Shown here piece after piece: positions 18,296-28,050 of a DNA stretch of 64,000 bases. Below the pieces are notes generated by a model. That model worked only from the letters and a program-made list of their open reading frames with translations, was not told where the DNA came from and searched no databases. The stretch lies in NCBI GenBank assembly GCA_963744275.1, contig CAVUSX010000029.1, positions 744,001 to 808,000 on the forward strand. Reading direction: 5' to 3'. The position numbers and the translations under genes are program-made. How positions within the stretch are numbered: the stretch's first letter is position 1; each line of letters opens with the position of its first letter. This stretch comes from VAZQ01 sp963744275 (GTDB lineage Bacteria > Pseudomonadota > Alphaproteobacteria > Rhizobiales > Xanthobacteraceae).

Positions 18296-19281
18296 TCACG
18301 GCGCCGCCAGCACCTGCCGGCAGGCCTGGGGCAGATCGGCCATCTTGATCGGCGGCCGCGGCTTCTCGGGCTCGGTCGACGGCTTGGGATGCAGCACCGC
18401 ATCGGTGAACCACCAGTCCAGGTCCTTGCCGCAACCATCGCCCGCCGGCACCGGGTCCTGATGCTTGCATTCGGGACTGTCGTCCGGGCATTTGATGCGG
18501 ACGTGGAAATGATAGTCGTGGTCCCAATAGGGCCGCACCTTCGTCAGCCAGGCGCGATCGGTTCCGGCGCCTTCGCACAGCTTCTTCTTGATCGCCGCAT
18601 TGACGAAGATGCGCTCGACCAGCGGATCCTCCGCCGCCGCCTTGATGATGGCGGCGTGCGCCGGGGTCCAGACTTTCGGGATCGACGTCCTTGCGGCTGT
18701 CCGCCACCACCATGGTGGCGGATTCTCCTCCCGCTCCTGGCGCGTGAACACATGGTCCGGCATCGGCCGCAGCCAGATGTCGGCATCGAGCCCGACCTGA
18801 TGGCTGGCATGGCCGGTGATCATCGGGCCGCCACGCGGCTGCGCCATGTCGCCGACCAGCAATCCGCGCCAGCCGACCTTGGCGCCCTTTTGCGACAGCC
18901 GCTCGATGAATTGCACCAGGCTCGGATGTCCCCAGTTGCGATTGCGCGACAGCCGCATGACCTGCCAGGTGGGGCCGGTGAGCGGCAGCGCCTGGCCGCC
19001 GGCGAGGCAGCCTTTGGCATAGAATCCGATCGCCTCCGACTTGAGCGGCGCCGGTTCGGTCTTGCGGCCGAACAGCTCCTTGGCCGGATTGTTGGGATCG
19101 TTGGGATTGGCGAGCGGAGGCAGCGGCTTGGGGTCGAGGGTGCCCAAATCCTGCGCGTCGGCGCGGTGCGCCCCGCCAGCGCGGCGGCGAGCAGTGCGGC
19201 CGCACCGAGCAGCAACGCGATCGCCCGTCCTGGGCGCCGTTGCGCGGCTGCGCTTCGATCCGTGACGTCATGTTTCCGCAT
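18296..19281 (-). CDS. mepA: penicillin-insensitive murein endopeptidase, frame break in the leader
   Basis: A periplasmic LAS-type metallopeptidase that cuts D-Ala-mDAP cross-links in peptidoglycan. The mature part reads in one frame, with GHASHQVGLDADIWLRPM (first His and Asp zinc ligands) and DHDYHFHVRIKCP (His-x-His). Paired cysteines occur near the end (CPDDSPEC, CGKDLDWWF). The start MRKHDVTDRSAAAQRRPGR with a hydrophobic signal segment lies in another frame and joins near 19190. The total is about 320 residues. The GC-rich leader is probably misread by one or two bases, since the catalytic part is fully conserved. Confidence 0.85.
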
Positions 19282-19437
19282 TCCGAATCGAGAGAAGCGC
19301 CCCGGCCTTCGAGTTTACGCCGCGCCGAACGGGTGTCGAATTAAAAATGCCATCATTCGAGTTCCTCACCGAAACGCGCGCGCCGCGTCTGCGATCCTGT
19401 GTAGCATGGAGGGCGGGGCAAATTGCCGGAGGGAGCC

Positions 19438-20058
19438 ATGAGCGCAAAGCAACGCAAGGGTTCGCAAGGCGCGCCGCTGTCGCGGCGATCGGTCATGACG
19501 AGCGCCGCCGCGGCGGCCGCGGGCACGGGGCTGATCGCAGCCGCCGGCGCGCAAACCGGGGCAGGGGCGACGCGGGCACCGAACGTGCGTTTCATCCAGC
19601 CCGATGCGATCTACAAGACCGCCACCTACACCCATGTGGTGGAGATCGTGGGACCCGGCCGGCTGATCTACACGTCGGGCGAGCAGGGCCGCGACCGCAA
19701 CGGCGAACTTCCCTCCGACATCAGGGCGCAATCGATCCAGCTGTTGGAGAACATCAAGGCGGCGCTGGCGGCGGTCGGGGCGACCTTCGACAACGTGATC
19801 AAGGTCAATGTCTACATGCTGGATCTGCGCAAGCACCAGCCGATCTGGTCCGAGGTGAAGCAACAATACGTCAACAAGAACGCGCCGCCGGCGAGCACCA
19901 CCGTGCAGGTGTCGGCGCTCACCCGCGAGGGCGCGCTCATCGAGGTGGAGGTGGTGGCGGCGCTGCCGGCGTACCGGCGCCGAAGGGAGCATGTAGGGTG
20001 GGCAAAGGCGGCGCTCTTGGGCGCCGTCGTGCCCACACGAAGTCTCTCGGCAGATTGA
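19438..20058 (+). CDS. Tat-exported RidA/YjgF-family protein
   Basis: A 206-residue protein with a twin-arginine-type leader (LSRRSVMTSAAAAAAGTG, about residues 15-32). A RidA/YjgF-like domain follows (VRFIQPDAIYKTATYTHVVE ... YTSGEQGRDRNGEL ... VNVYMLDLRKH ... APPASTTVQVSAL). RidA proteins deaminate reactive enamine/imine intermediates in the cytoplasm, so an exported member is unusual and its substrate is unknown. GGAGGGA precedes the ATG at 19438. The last 27 or so residues are encoded by an intergenic palindrome (19993-20131), not by the domain. A related non-exported copy lies at 40974. Confidence 0.8.
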   Translation: MSAKQRKGSQGAPLSRRSVMTSAAAAAAGTGLIAAAGAQTGAGATRAPNVRFIQPDAIYKTATYTHVVEIVGPGRLIYTSGEQGRDRNGELPSDIRAQSIQLLENIKAALAAVGATFDNVIKVNVYMLDLRKHQPIWSEVKQQYVNKNAPPASTTVQVSALTREGALIEVEVVAALPAYRRRREHVGWAKAALLGAVVPTRSLSAD

Positions 20059-20131
20059 GGGGCTCCGCGTGGGCACGGCGGGTCCGCACGGTGCATCAAA
20101 CAAACTCTCATGGCCGCCTTTGCCCACCCTG
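19993..20131. repeat. palindromic GTAGGGTGGGCAAAGG element overlapping a gene end
   Basis: The left arm GTAGGGTGGGCAAAGGCGGC (19993-20012) has its reverse complement GCCGCCTTTGCCCACCCT at 20113-20130. An inner pair, GTGCCCAC and GTGGGCAC, is nested between. This is an abundant intergenic family in Bradyrhizobium-like genomes. Here it lies between the convergent RidA and LepA genes and supplies the RidA C-terminus and stop codon. A shorter relative occurs at 46059-46209. Confidence 0.8.
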
Positions 20132-20147
20132 CGGCGGGTGGCCTGCC

Positions 20148-21953
20148 TCAGACGTCCACCTTGAGCGCCGCGATGAATGCTTCCTGCGGGATGTCCACCT
20201 TGCCGAACTGGCGCATGCGCTTCTTGCCTTCCTTCTGCTTCTCCAGAAGCTTGCGCTTGCGGGTGACGTCGCCGCCGTAGCACTTGGCGGTGACGTCCTT
20301 GCGGAAGGCGCGCACGGTCTCGCGCGCGATCACCTTGCCGCCGATGGCGGCCTGGATCGGGATCTGGAACATGTGCGGCGGGATCAGCTCTTTCAGCTTC
20401 TCCACCATGCCGCGGCCGCGGTAATCCGCGCGCGCGCGGTGCACCAGCATGGACAGCGCATCGACCGGCTCGGCGTTGACCAGGATCTGGAGCTTGACCA
20501 GATCGGCCGCCCGGTAGTCGGAGATGTGATAGTCGAACGACGCATAGCCCTTCGACACCGATTTGAGCCGGTCGTAGAAATCGAACACCACCTCGTTGAG
20601 CGGCAGGTCGTATTTCACCATGGCGCGGTTGCCGACGTAGTTGAGATCGACCTGCGCGCCGCGGCGCTCCTGGCAGAGCTTGAGGATCGAGCCCAGATAT
20701 TCGTCCGGCGTCAGGATGGTGGCCTGGATCCACGGCTCCTTGATCTCGCGGATGCGCATCGGGTCCGGCATGTCGACCGGATTGTGGATCTCGATCTCCT
20801 CGCCGCTGTTGAGCAGGATCTTGTAGATGACCGAGGGCGCGGTCGCGATCAGGTCGAGGTTGAACTCGCGCGCCAGCCGCTCCTGGATGATCTCCAGATG
20901 CAGGAGGCCGAGAAAGCCGCAGCGAAATCCGAAGCCGAGCGCCGCCGAGGTCTCCATCTCGTAGGTGAAGCTGGCATCGTTGAGGCGCAGCTTGGCGATG
21001 GCCGCGCGCAGGTCCTCGAACTCGGCGGCGTCGACCGGGAACAGGCCGCAGAACACCACCGGCTGGGTCGGCCGGAAGCCCGGCAGCGGCAGCGCGGTCG
21101 GCTTGCGGTCGTCCGTGATGGTGTCGCCGACCCGGGTGTCGGCCACTTCCTTGATGGAGGCATTGATGAAGCCGATCTCGCCGGGGCCGAGCTCCTCGGT
21201 CTCCTTGATCTTCGGCGTGAACACGCCGACCCGCTCGACGTCATAGGCCGCATTGGTGCGCATCATGCGGATGCGCTGGTGCTTGCGCAGCGAGCCGTCC
21301 ACCACCCGCACCAGCACCACGACGCCGAGATAGGTGTCGTACCAGCTGTCGACCAGCAGCGCCTTGAGCGGCGCATCGCGGTCGCCCTTGGGGGCCGGCA
21401 GCCGCGTGACGATCGCCTCCAGCACCTCCGGCACGTTCTGGCCGGTCTTGGCCGAGATCAGGATGGCGTTACTGGCATCGATCCCGATCACGTCCTCGAT
21501 CTGCTGGCGGACCTTGTCGGGCTCGCTCGCCGGCAGGTCGACCTTGTTGAGCACCGGCACGATCTCGTGCCCGTTGTCGATCGCCTGATAGACGTTGGCC
21601 AGCGTCTGCGCCTCCACGCCCTGGGAGGCGTCCACCACCAGGAGCGAGCCCTCGCAGGCGGCGAGCGAGCGGTTGACCTCGTAGGCGAAATCCACGTGGC
21701 CGGGCGTGTCGATCAGGTTGAGCACATAGTTCTTGCCGTCGCGTGCCTTGTAATTGAGCCGCACGGTCTGGGCCTTGATGGTGATGCCGCGCTCGCGCTC
21801 GATATCCATGGAATCGAGCACCTGCTCGACCATGTCGCGGTCGGCGAGCCCGCCCGTGATCTGGATCAGGCGGTCCGCGAGCGTCGATTTGCCGTGGTCG
21901 ATATGCGCGACAATCGAGAAATTGCGAATATTGTCTATGGGAGCGGCAGGCAT
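20148..21953 (-). CDS. lepA: elongation factor 4 (LepA), ribosome back-translocase GTPase
   Basis: A 601-residue GTPase that acts on the ribosome. GTP-binding motifs are AHIDHGKSTLADRL (G1), DTPGHVDFAYEV (G3), NKVDLPASEPDKV (G4) and ISAKTGQN (G5). EF-G-like domains and the LepA-specific C-terminal domain follow (GGDVTRKRKLLEKQKEGKKR). Length and motif order are typical and no frame problem is seen. I chose the ATG at 21953 (MPAAPIDNIRNFSIVAHIDH). Upstream in-frame codons to 22055 pass through an inverted repeat and are unlikely to be translated. Confidence 0.95.
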   Translation of the reverse strand: MPAAPIDNIRNFSIVAHIDHGKSTLADRLIQITGGLADRDMVEQVLDSMDIERERGITIKAQTVRLNYKARDGKNYVLNLIDTPGHVDFAYEVNRSLAACEGSLLVVDASQGVEAQTLANVYQAIDNGHEIVPVLNKVDLPASEPDKVRQQIEDVIGIDASNAILISAKTGQNVPEVLEAIVTRLPAPKGDRDAPLKALLVDSWYDTYLGVVVLVRVVDGSLRKHQRIRMMRTNAAYDVERVGVFTPKIKETEELGPGEIGFINASIKEVADTRVGDTITDDRKPTALPLPGFRPTQPVVFCGLFPVDAAEFEDLRAAIAKLRLNDASFTYEMETSAALGFGFRCGFLGLLHLEIIQERLAREFNLDLIATAPSVIYKILLNSGEEIEIHNPVDMPDPMRIREIKEPWIQATILTPDEYLGSILKLCQERRGAQVDLNYVGNRAMVKYDLPLNEVVFDFYDRLKSVSKGYASFDYHISDYRAADLVKLQILVNAEPVDALSMLVHRARADYRGRGMVEKLKELIPPHMFQIPIQAAIGGKVIARETVRAFRKDVTAKCYGGDVTRKRKLLEKQKEGKKRMRQFGKVDIPQEAFIAALKVDV

Positions 21954-21993
21954 GACGCGCAGATTAGCACCCAGGTCGGGGAGCGGCAAGCGA

Positions 21994-22037
21994 GCTGGAG
22001 CGGTTTCACATGGTCTGGATACGGAAACCGCTCCAGC
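21994..22037. repeat. inverted repeat GCTGGAGCGGTTTC / GAAACCGCTCCAGC
   Basis: Perfect 14-bp arms at 21994-22007 and 22024-22037 separated by 16 bp. They are followed by a further ACCGGGGTCCACTTTTCC stretch to about 22105. It lies upstream of lepA and behind the amidotransferase gene stop. It could act as a transcription terminator for the amidotransferase or be a small repeat of the REP type. Confidence 0.6.
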
Positions 22038-22103
22038 ATTCTTGCATTGTCGCATTTTCGGACGGAAAACCGGGGTCCACTTTTCCTGAAAATGCTCTGA
22101 AAA

Positions 22104-22895
22104 TCATTCTGCCGCGATGCGGCTCGCGGTCAGGAACGGCTCGAGCGAAGCCGGCTTGCCGGCGGGTGCCAGGAGCACGTGGCCGGGCGGCACCGGCGTC
22201 CAATGGGCGCGCTCGGCATCGAGCGGCTCCGACACCACCACGACATTGCCGCCGGATTCCCGGAAATAGAGCGAATTGGCACTATCGTTGGCCGAATACC
22301 GGAAGGCATAGAGGTCGCGGCCATTGGCGAGCGCCGCCGTGAACCGCAGCGGTTCCTTGATGCTGCCCGCGCTCGCCATGTCGGTCAGGGTCGCCAGCAC
22401 GCGCGCGGTGGCGCCGATCGGGTCCTTGTCGCCCCCGGCACCCAGGATGGCGAGAAATACCGCTTCCGAATCGGTGGTGCCGACCCGCGAGCCGTAGAAC
22501 TCGTCCGGGATCAAGGCCTCGGTCATGCGGCGCATCCGGCTCCAGTTACCGACCACGCCATTGTGCATGAACAGCCAGCGCCCGCAGGCGAAGGGATGGC
22601 AATTGGGCCGCGTGATGGGCGTCCCGGTCGAGGCGCGCACGTGGGCGAAATAGAGGTGCGAGTGGATATGGCGGCACAAGTAGCGCAGGTTCTCATCGGA
22701 CCAGGCCGGGCGCACCTCGCGGTAAAGGCCCGGTTCTGCATGTGTCCCGTACCAGCCGAGCCCGAAGCCGTCGCCATTGGTGCTGGCGGTCGATTCCAAC
22801 GCCCGCACGCTCTGCGCCACCAGCGAATGGGCCGGCGCGGTGACGTATTGCTCGAGCGGGACCGTATCCCCGCGATAGGCGATCCAACGGCACAT
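22104..22895 (-). CDS. class II glutamine amidotransferase
   Basis: A 263-residue Ntn-type amidotransferase. The ATG at 22895 puts the catalytic cysteine at position 2 (MCRWIAYRGD). The substrate-loop Arg and Asn residues are in FAHVRASTG and FMHNGVVGNW, with STNGDGFGLGWYG and GTTDSEAVFLAIL beyond. The family (YafJ/EgtC-like) hydrolyses glutamine or acts on gamma-glutamyl bonds. Without a synthase domain or an egtBD neighbourhood, the substrate cannot be named. It is divergent from the glycosyltransferase gene. Confidence 0.85.
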   Translation of the reverse strand: MCRWIAYRGDTVPLEQYVTAPAHSLVAQSVRALESTASTNGDGFGLGWYGTHAEPGLYREVRPAWSDENLRYLCRHIHSHLYFAHVRASTGTPITRPNCHPFACGRWLFMHNGVVGNWSRMRRMTEALIPDEFYGSRVGTTDSEAVFLAILGAGGDKDPIGATARVLATLTDMASAGSIKEPLRFTAALANGRDLYAFRYSANDSANSLYFRESGGNVVVVSEPLDAERAHWTPVPPGHVLLAPAGKPASLEPFLTASRIAAE

Positions 22896-23067
22896 CGGCG
22901 GCTCCTGGGCGGCTCCGCAATCCCGAACCCAACCTGGGCTTACCATCGCGGCCACATGCGGCAAAGCAATGGCAGGCCGCCATCCTGGACCTCACCGGCA
23001 CCGCGTGCCATAGAGCCCCGGCTTGTCCGTGGGACGTCACCGGGCGCCAGCCAAAGAGGCAACGTCG

Positions 23068-24624
23068 ATGCCGGAGGTAAGCGCCGTCGGCGGCCTTCGC
23101 AAGACGCCATGGCTCGAGCGGCTGCTCGATTCCCTTCTCGACCCTGTGCGGCGGGAACGCACCGTGCTGGCGCTGCTCGCCGGCTATGCCGCGGTCTGGT
23201 CGATCTACGGCGCCATCGCCAAGAGCAGCCAGGACATCCATTTCGACATGGGCGAGATGGTCGCCTGGTCGCGCGAGGTGACGCTCGGCACGCCCAAGCA
23301 TCCGCCGTTGCCGGCCTGGCTGGTGCGGGCCTGGTTCAGCGTGTTTCCGCTCACGGACTGGGCCTATTATCTGTTCGCCATCCTGCTGGCGACGGCGGCG
23401 CTGTGGATCGCCTGGAAGGCATCGGCGCCTTATCTCAGCGGCGAGAAGCGCGTCGCCGGTCTGGCGCTGCTGACCCTGGTGCCGTTCTACAATTTTCATG
23501 CGCTCAAGTTCAACGCCAACGCGGTGATGACGCCGCTGTGGGCGCTCACCACCTGGCTGTTCCTGCGCTCCTTCGAGACACGCAGTCCTACTTATGCGGT
23601 CCTGGCTGGAATAGCCGCGGCCGCCGCCATGCTGGGAAAGTACTGGGCGATCATGCTGCTGCTCGGATTGGGGATCGCGGCGCTCGCCGATCCGCGGCGC
23701 GGCCTTTATCTGCGCTCGCCGGCCCCCTGGCTGACGATCGCGGCCGGGCTCTTAGGGCTGGCGCCCCATCTGGCCTGGCTCTACGCCGATGACTTCAAGG
23801 CGTTCGACTATGCGATGGAATCCCATCCCGCGACCGCCTGGCTCGGGCTCCTATCGGGATTGGGCTATGTGGCGGGCGCGGCCGGTTATCTGGCGGCGCC
23901 CACGCTGGTCGCCATGGCGGCGGCGCGCCCGAGCTGGAGCGCCGTCGCGGACACCACTTGGCCGCGCGAGCCGCAGCGGCGGCTGGTCCTGCTGGCCTTT
24001 CTGCTTCCGCTGCTGCTGCCGATCGCGGCCGCGGTCGCCGCCAAGGAGGAGATCGTGTCGCTGTGGTCGATCGGCAGCATGACGCTCTTCCCGGTCGTCC
24101 TGTTGTCGTCCACGCAGGTGACGATCACACGGACCGCCTTGCGGCGCATCCTGGGGCTGGCGATGGCGGCGCCCCTCGTCGCGGTGGTGCTGTCGCCGGC
24201 GATCGCGATCGTGATCCATCTGCGGGGCGTGCCCAACTATGCGACGCACTACCGGCTGCTGGCGCAGGCGGTGGAGAAGGTCTGGCGCCAGACCACCGAG
24301 CGGCCGCTGCGCCTGATCGGCAGCTACGACGACCTGCTCTACGGGACGCTGATCTATTTTCCGGAAAAGCCTTCCACCTACGAGATCATGAACCCCGCCG
24401 TGACGCCGTGGACCGACGCCGCCCGTATCGCGCGTGAAGGCATTGCGCTGTTCTGTCCGGTCGAGCTGCCGGCCTGCGTCCAGGCGATGAACGAGCGCGC
24501 CGCCCACAGCCCCACCGGGGAGCGCGCCGAGGTCGAGCTGTCGCGCCGCTATTTCGGCACCGCCGACCCGCCGGTGCGCTACCTGATCGTGACGATTCCG
24601 CCGGTGCCGAGTCCCTCCCCCTGA
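23068..24624 (+). CDS. GT39/ArnT-like membrane glycosyltransferase
   Basis: A 518-residue integral membrane protein with about ten hydrophobic segments. The first periplasmic loop has FDMGEMVAWSREVTLGTPKH followed by PPLPAW, the acidic-pair motif of the PMT_2 (GT39) family. These enzymes transfer a sugar from a polyprenyl-phosphate donor to a lipid or protein on the outer face of the inner membrane. The C-terminal 150 residues form a soluble part with YDDLLYGTLIYFPEKPSTYE. The ATG at 23068 follows AAGAGGC; an upstream start at 23023 is possible. The acceptor is unknown. Confidence 0.8.
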   Translation: MPEVSAVGGLRKTPWLERLLDSLLDPVRRERTVLALLAGYAAVWSIYGAIAKSSQDIHFDMGEMVAWSREVTLGTPKHPPLPAWLVRAWFSVFPLTDWAYYLFAILLATAALWIAWKASAPYLSGEKRVAGLALLTLVPFYNFHALKFNANAVMTPLWALTTWLFLRSFETRSPTYAVLAGIAAAAAMLGKYWAIMLLLGLGIAALADPRRGLYLRSPAPWLTIAAGLLGLAPHLAWLYADDFKAFDYAMESHPATAWLGLLSGLGYVAGAAGYLAAPTLVAMAAARPSWSAVADTTWPREPQRRLVLLAFLLPLLLPIAAAVAAKEEIVSLWSIGSMTLFPVVLLSSTQVTITRTALRRILGLAMAAPLVAVVLSPAIAIVIHLRGVPNYATHYRLLAQAVEKVWRQTTERPLRLIGSYDDLLYGTLIYFPEKPSTYEIMNPAVTPWTDAARIAREGIALFCPVELPACVQAMNERAAHSPTGERAEVELSRRYFGTADPPVRYLIVTIPPVPSPSP

Positions 24625-25047
24625 AAGGGGGAGGGTGGCGCCCATCAGCGCGTCTACGCGCGTCTCGACGCGCTATGGATGCCGGGTGGGGGTCCCGCCT
24701 CCCGCGAACTCAGTGTTTGTTGCGTGACCCCCATCCGATCCGCTTCGCGGATCGACCTCCCCCTGCAGGCAGGGCAACCGTGGCGGAGGGCACGGCGCAC
24801 CTCTCCCCGCGCGCGGGGAGAGGGCCACACGGCAAGGCGGAAAACCGAAATTCGCGCGGGTGAGGGGCCTCTCCACGAGTCTGAGCGTGCGAAGGGATCG
24901 AGCGCACGTCGGGCAGGCTCAACTCTGGGAGGCCCCCTCACCCGGCGCTCGCGCCGACCTCTCCGCGCGCGGGGAGAGGTGGAGAATGCGGCGCCGCCAC
25001 ATATGCGATCGCCCTGCCTTGCAGGGGGAGGTAAAAAACCCCATGCA
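24625..25047. repeat. gene-free stretch filled with GC-rich palindromic repeats
   Basis: The 423 bp between the glycosyltransferase stop and the ahcY stop hold a set of short palindromes. Examples are CCCTCCCCCTGAAAGGGGGAGGG (24614-24636, starting inside the stop region), CGCGTCTACGCGCG, CTCCCCGCGCGCGGGGAGAG (about 24801-24822) and a second copy near 24960-24985. Their order and sequence are those of a mosaic intergenic repeat family of the Bradyrhizobium group. Stems in both orientations may terminate both convergent genes. No protein frame is credible. Confidence 0.7.
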
Positions 25048-26472
<1,425 letters not shown>

Positions 26473-26529
26473 GGTGGTCCTTGAGGCTGGCGGAAAATCT
26501 CGGGCCCGCTGCGGGCCGCACGGGGCATG

Positions 26530-26558
26530 CCTATAGCAGCCTCAGCCCGGCCCCGCAA
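26530..26558 (-). promoter_or_regulatory. sigma-70-like promoter of ahcY
   Basis: On the reverse strand TTGCGG (26558-26553) and TATAGG (26535-26530) are separated by exactly 17 bp, about 60 bp before the ahcY start. The palindrome at 26562-26585 lies just upstream of the -35 box, four bases away. Confidence 0.5.
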
Positions 26559-26561
26559 TGA

Positions 26562-26585
26562 AGATATAAAGATTTCTTTATGTCT
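26562..26585. promoter_or_regulatory. palindromic operator-like site upstream of ahcY, possibly SahR
   Basis: The core ATAAAGA-TT-TCTTTAT is a perfect 7-bp inverted repeat inside a longer near-symmetric, AT-rich stretch (AGATATAAAGATTTCTTTAT and four further bases) in otherwise GC-rich DNA. As I recall, SahR, an ArsR-type regulator of SAH recycling in Proteobacteria, is associated with ATAAAGA-like palindromes near ahcY, metH and metF genes. The assignment is inference; no sahR gene is in the window. Confidence 0.55.
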
Positions 26586-26627
26586 GATTTTACTTAGGGA
26601 AGATTCCGGGCCGCTGGAGCCGGACCC

Positions 26628-26957
26628 TCATTCGCCTTCGGTAAATCGTCCGGCCACCAGCAGGGCCAGGGCCTCGACCGCTTCGGCCGCCTCCGCCCCG
26701 GTCGCTTCGACCGTGATGCTGGTGCCGGGACCCGCCGCCAGCATCATCAATCCCATGATCGAGGTGCCGCCGACGGTCTCGCCGCCGCGCGTGACCCGCA
26801 CATCGGCGTCGAACCGTTCCACCGTTTGGACGAATTTGGCCGAGGCGCGGGCGTGCAGGCCCTTCTTGTTGCAGATCTCCAGCACCCGCACGATGGCTCC
26901 GGGCGGCGGCTCGCGGACGGGTGGGGGAGGATCGTCGGAGCCGGCCGGGTTGCTCAT
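26628..26957 (-). CDS. ptsH: HPr, phosphocarrier protein of the PTS
   Basis: A 109-residue HPr with a Pro-rich N-terminal extension of about 20 residues. The phosphorylated histidine is His35 in KKGLHARAS. The regulatory serine matching Bacillus Ser46 is Ser66 in GGTSIMGLMML. HPr accepts phosphate from EI(Ntr) and passes it to EIIA proteins, and the HPr kinase encoded two genes upstream can phosphorylate the serine. Its ATG overlaps the EIIA stop (ATGA), so the two are translationally coupled. Rhizobial PTS systems of this type lack sugar permeases and serve regulation. Confidence 0.92.
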   Translation of the reverse strand: MSNPAGSDDPPPPVREPPPGAIVRVLEICNKKGLHARASAKFVQTVERFDADVRVTRGGETVGGTSIMGLMMLAAGPGTSITVEATGAEAAEAVEALALLVAGRFTEGE

Positions 26958-27355
26958 TTGCCGTTGAGAACGCGGCTGGCGATGGTGACGTATTTGCGCC
27001 CGGCCTCCTGGGCCGCGTGGACGGCCTCCTGGAGCGGGCATTCATCACGAACCTTGGCGAGCTTGACCAGCATCGGCAGATTGATGCCGGCCAGGACCTC
27101 GACCTTGGGACGGCTCATCACCGAGATCGCCAGGTTCGAGGGGGTGCCGCCGAACATGTCGGTGAGGATGGCGACGCCTTCGCCGCTGTCCACGCGCTTG
27201 ACCGCCTCGATGATGTCCTTGCGGCACTGCTCGACATCGTCGTCGGGCCCGATCGTGACCGCCTCGATCTGACGCTGCGGACCGACGACGTGCTCAAGGG
27301 CCGAGCGGAACTCAACAGCAAGCCGCCCGTGGGTAACGAGAACTAGTCCGATCAT
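26954..27355 (-). CDS. mannose-type EIIA PTS protein (regulatory)
   Basis: A 133-residue EIIA(Man)-fold protein. The start MIGLVLVTHGRLAVEF holds the phosphorylatable histidine (His9). TDMFGGTPSNLA and the EVLAGINLPMLVKLA helix are typical. The ATG at 27355 follows GCGAGGAAATCA. No EIIB, EIIC or EIID genes are nearby, so it is not part of a sugar permease and probably serves as a phosphorylation-dependent regulator (names used are ManX, PtsM or EIIA-Man). It lies between hprK and ptsH. Confidence 0.9.
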   Translation of the reverse strand: MIGLVLVTHGRLAVEFRSALEHVVGPQRQIEAVTIGPDDDVEQCRKDIIEAVKRVDSGEGVAILTDMFGGTPSNLAISVMSRPKVEVLAGINLPMLVKLAKVRDECPLQEAVHAAQEAGRKYVTIASRVLNGK

Positions 27356-27582
27356 TGATTTCCTCGCGGGCGCCTCCCGGTGCACCGCACGAATGGGCAC
27401 CATCTTGACCATCCTCTGCCCTTGCGCAAGGGCCTTTCCGCTCATCTAGGGACTTTGTTGCATTGCGGTAAGCGGGAACGCCAGACTTTCTGGAATGCGA
27501 GGTTACAGGCCCCAATCCTAGCGTCTTATGGTTACCGATTTCCTCATAGGCTTTAGGGCAGCGCAGCAATCGGGGCCACTCA

Positions 27583-28050
27583 TCAGATTTCTGCCGGCGC
27601 GGTCAAGAGGCGTGCCAGCACGGCCGGCAGCGGATCCAGGCCGACCCCGACGGCCAGCCGCGGTATCCTGATACCTGCAAGCACGATCTCCTGCTCGGCC
27701 GATCCAGGCAGCCGTTCGGCCTCCGGCGCGGCGAGGTCGACCACCAGCCCTACCACCGCGACCGGCTCATGATGGAGCCGCCGAATGCCGAGACCACGCA
27801 CCTCGATCAACCCGGCGAGCGCCGGCGGCGGGCGCGCCAGCAAACGTCCATGCGCGGCCGAAAGCGCGACACGATCGTCGGCGACCAGGCGGGCCAGGGT
27901 GAGGAGCCCGCACTGCGCGGCCTGGATGAGCTCCAGCGCCAAGCGCGACTTGCCGGCCCCAGCCGGCCCGCGGATCAGAACCGCGCGGGCGCCGGCCAGC
28001 ACCGCCGAGGCATGCACGGTCGCGGTCGTGCTCGCGCTCTCCGCGTCCAT
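27583..28050 (-). CDS. hprK: HPr kinase/phosphorylase, short alphaproteobacterial form
   Basis: A 155-residue protein with Walker A GPAGAGKS at residues 28-35, and RLVADDRVAL and GLIEVRGLGI after it, the HprK catalytic core. The N-terminal domain of Gram-positive HprK (about 130 residues) is missing, as usual in this class. It phosphorylates or dephosphorylates the regulatory serine of HPr. The start codon overlaps the chvG stop (TGATG), linking PTS phosphorylation to the ChvG-ChvI system at least by transcription. A gap of 227 bp without features separates it from the EIIA gene. Confidence 0.9.
   Translation of the reverse strand: MDAESASTTATVHASAVLAGARAVLIRGPAGAGKSRLALELIQAAQCGLLTLARLVADDRVALSAAHGRLLARPPPALAGLIEVRGLGIRRLHHEPVAVVGLVVDLAAPEAERLPGSAEQEIVLAGIRIPRLAVGVGLDPLPAVLARLLTAPAEI

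Noticed and set aside
19347..22100. A 917-codon open frame on the forward strand
   Set aside because: It runs antisense through lepA, a complete and conserved gene, and its residues are Arg/His/Gly/Asp-rich as expected for the complement of high-GC coding DNA.
26473..26627. SAH or SAM riboswitch upstream of ahcY
   Set aside because: The leader between the proposed promoter and the start is only about 50 bases and shows no conserved pairing. The AT-rich palindrome is upstream of the promoter and fits a protein operator.
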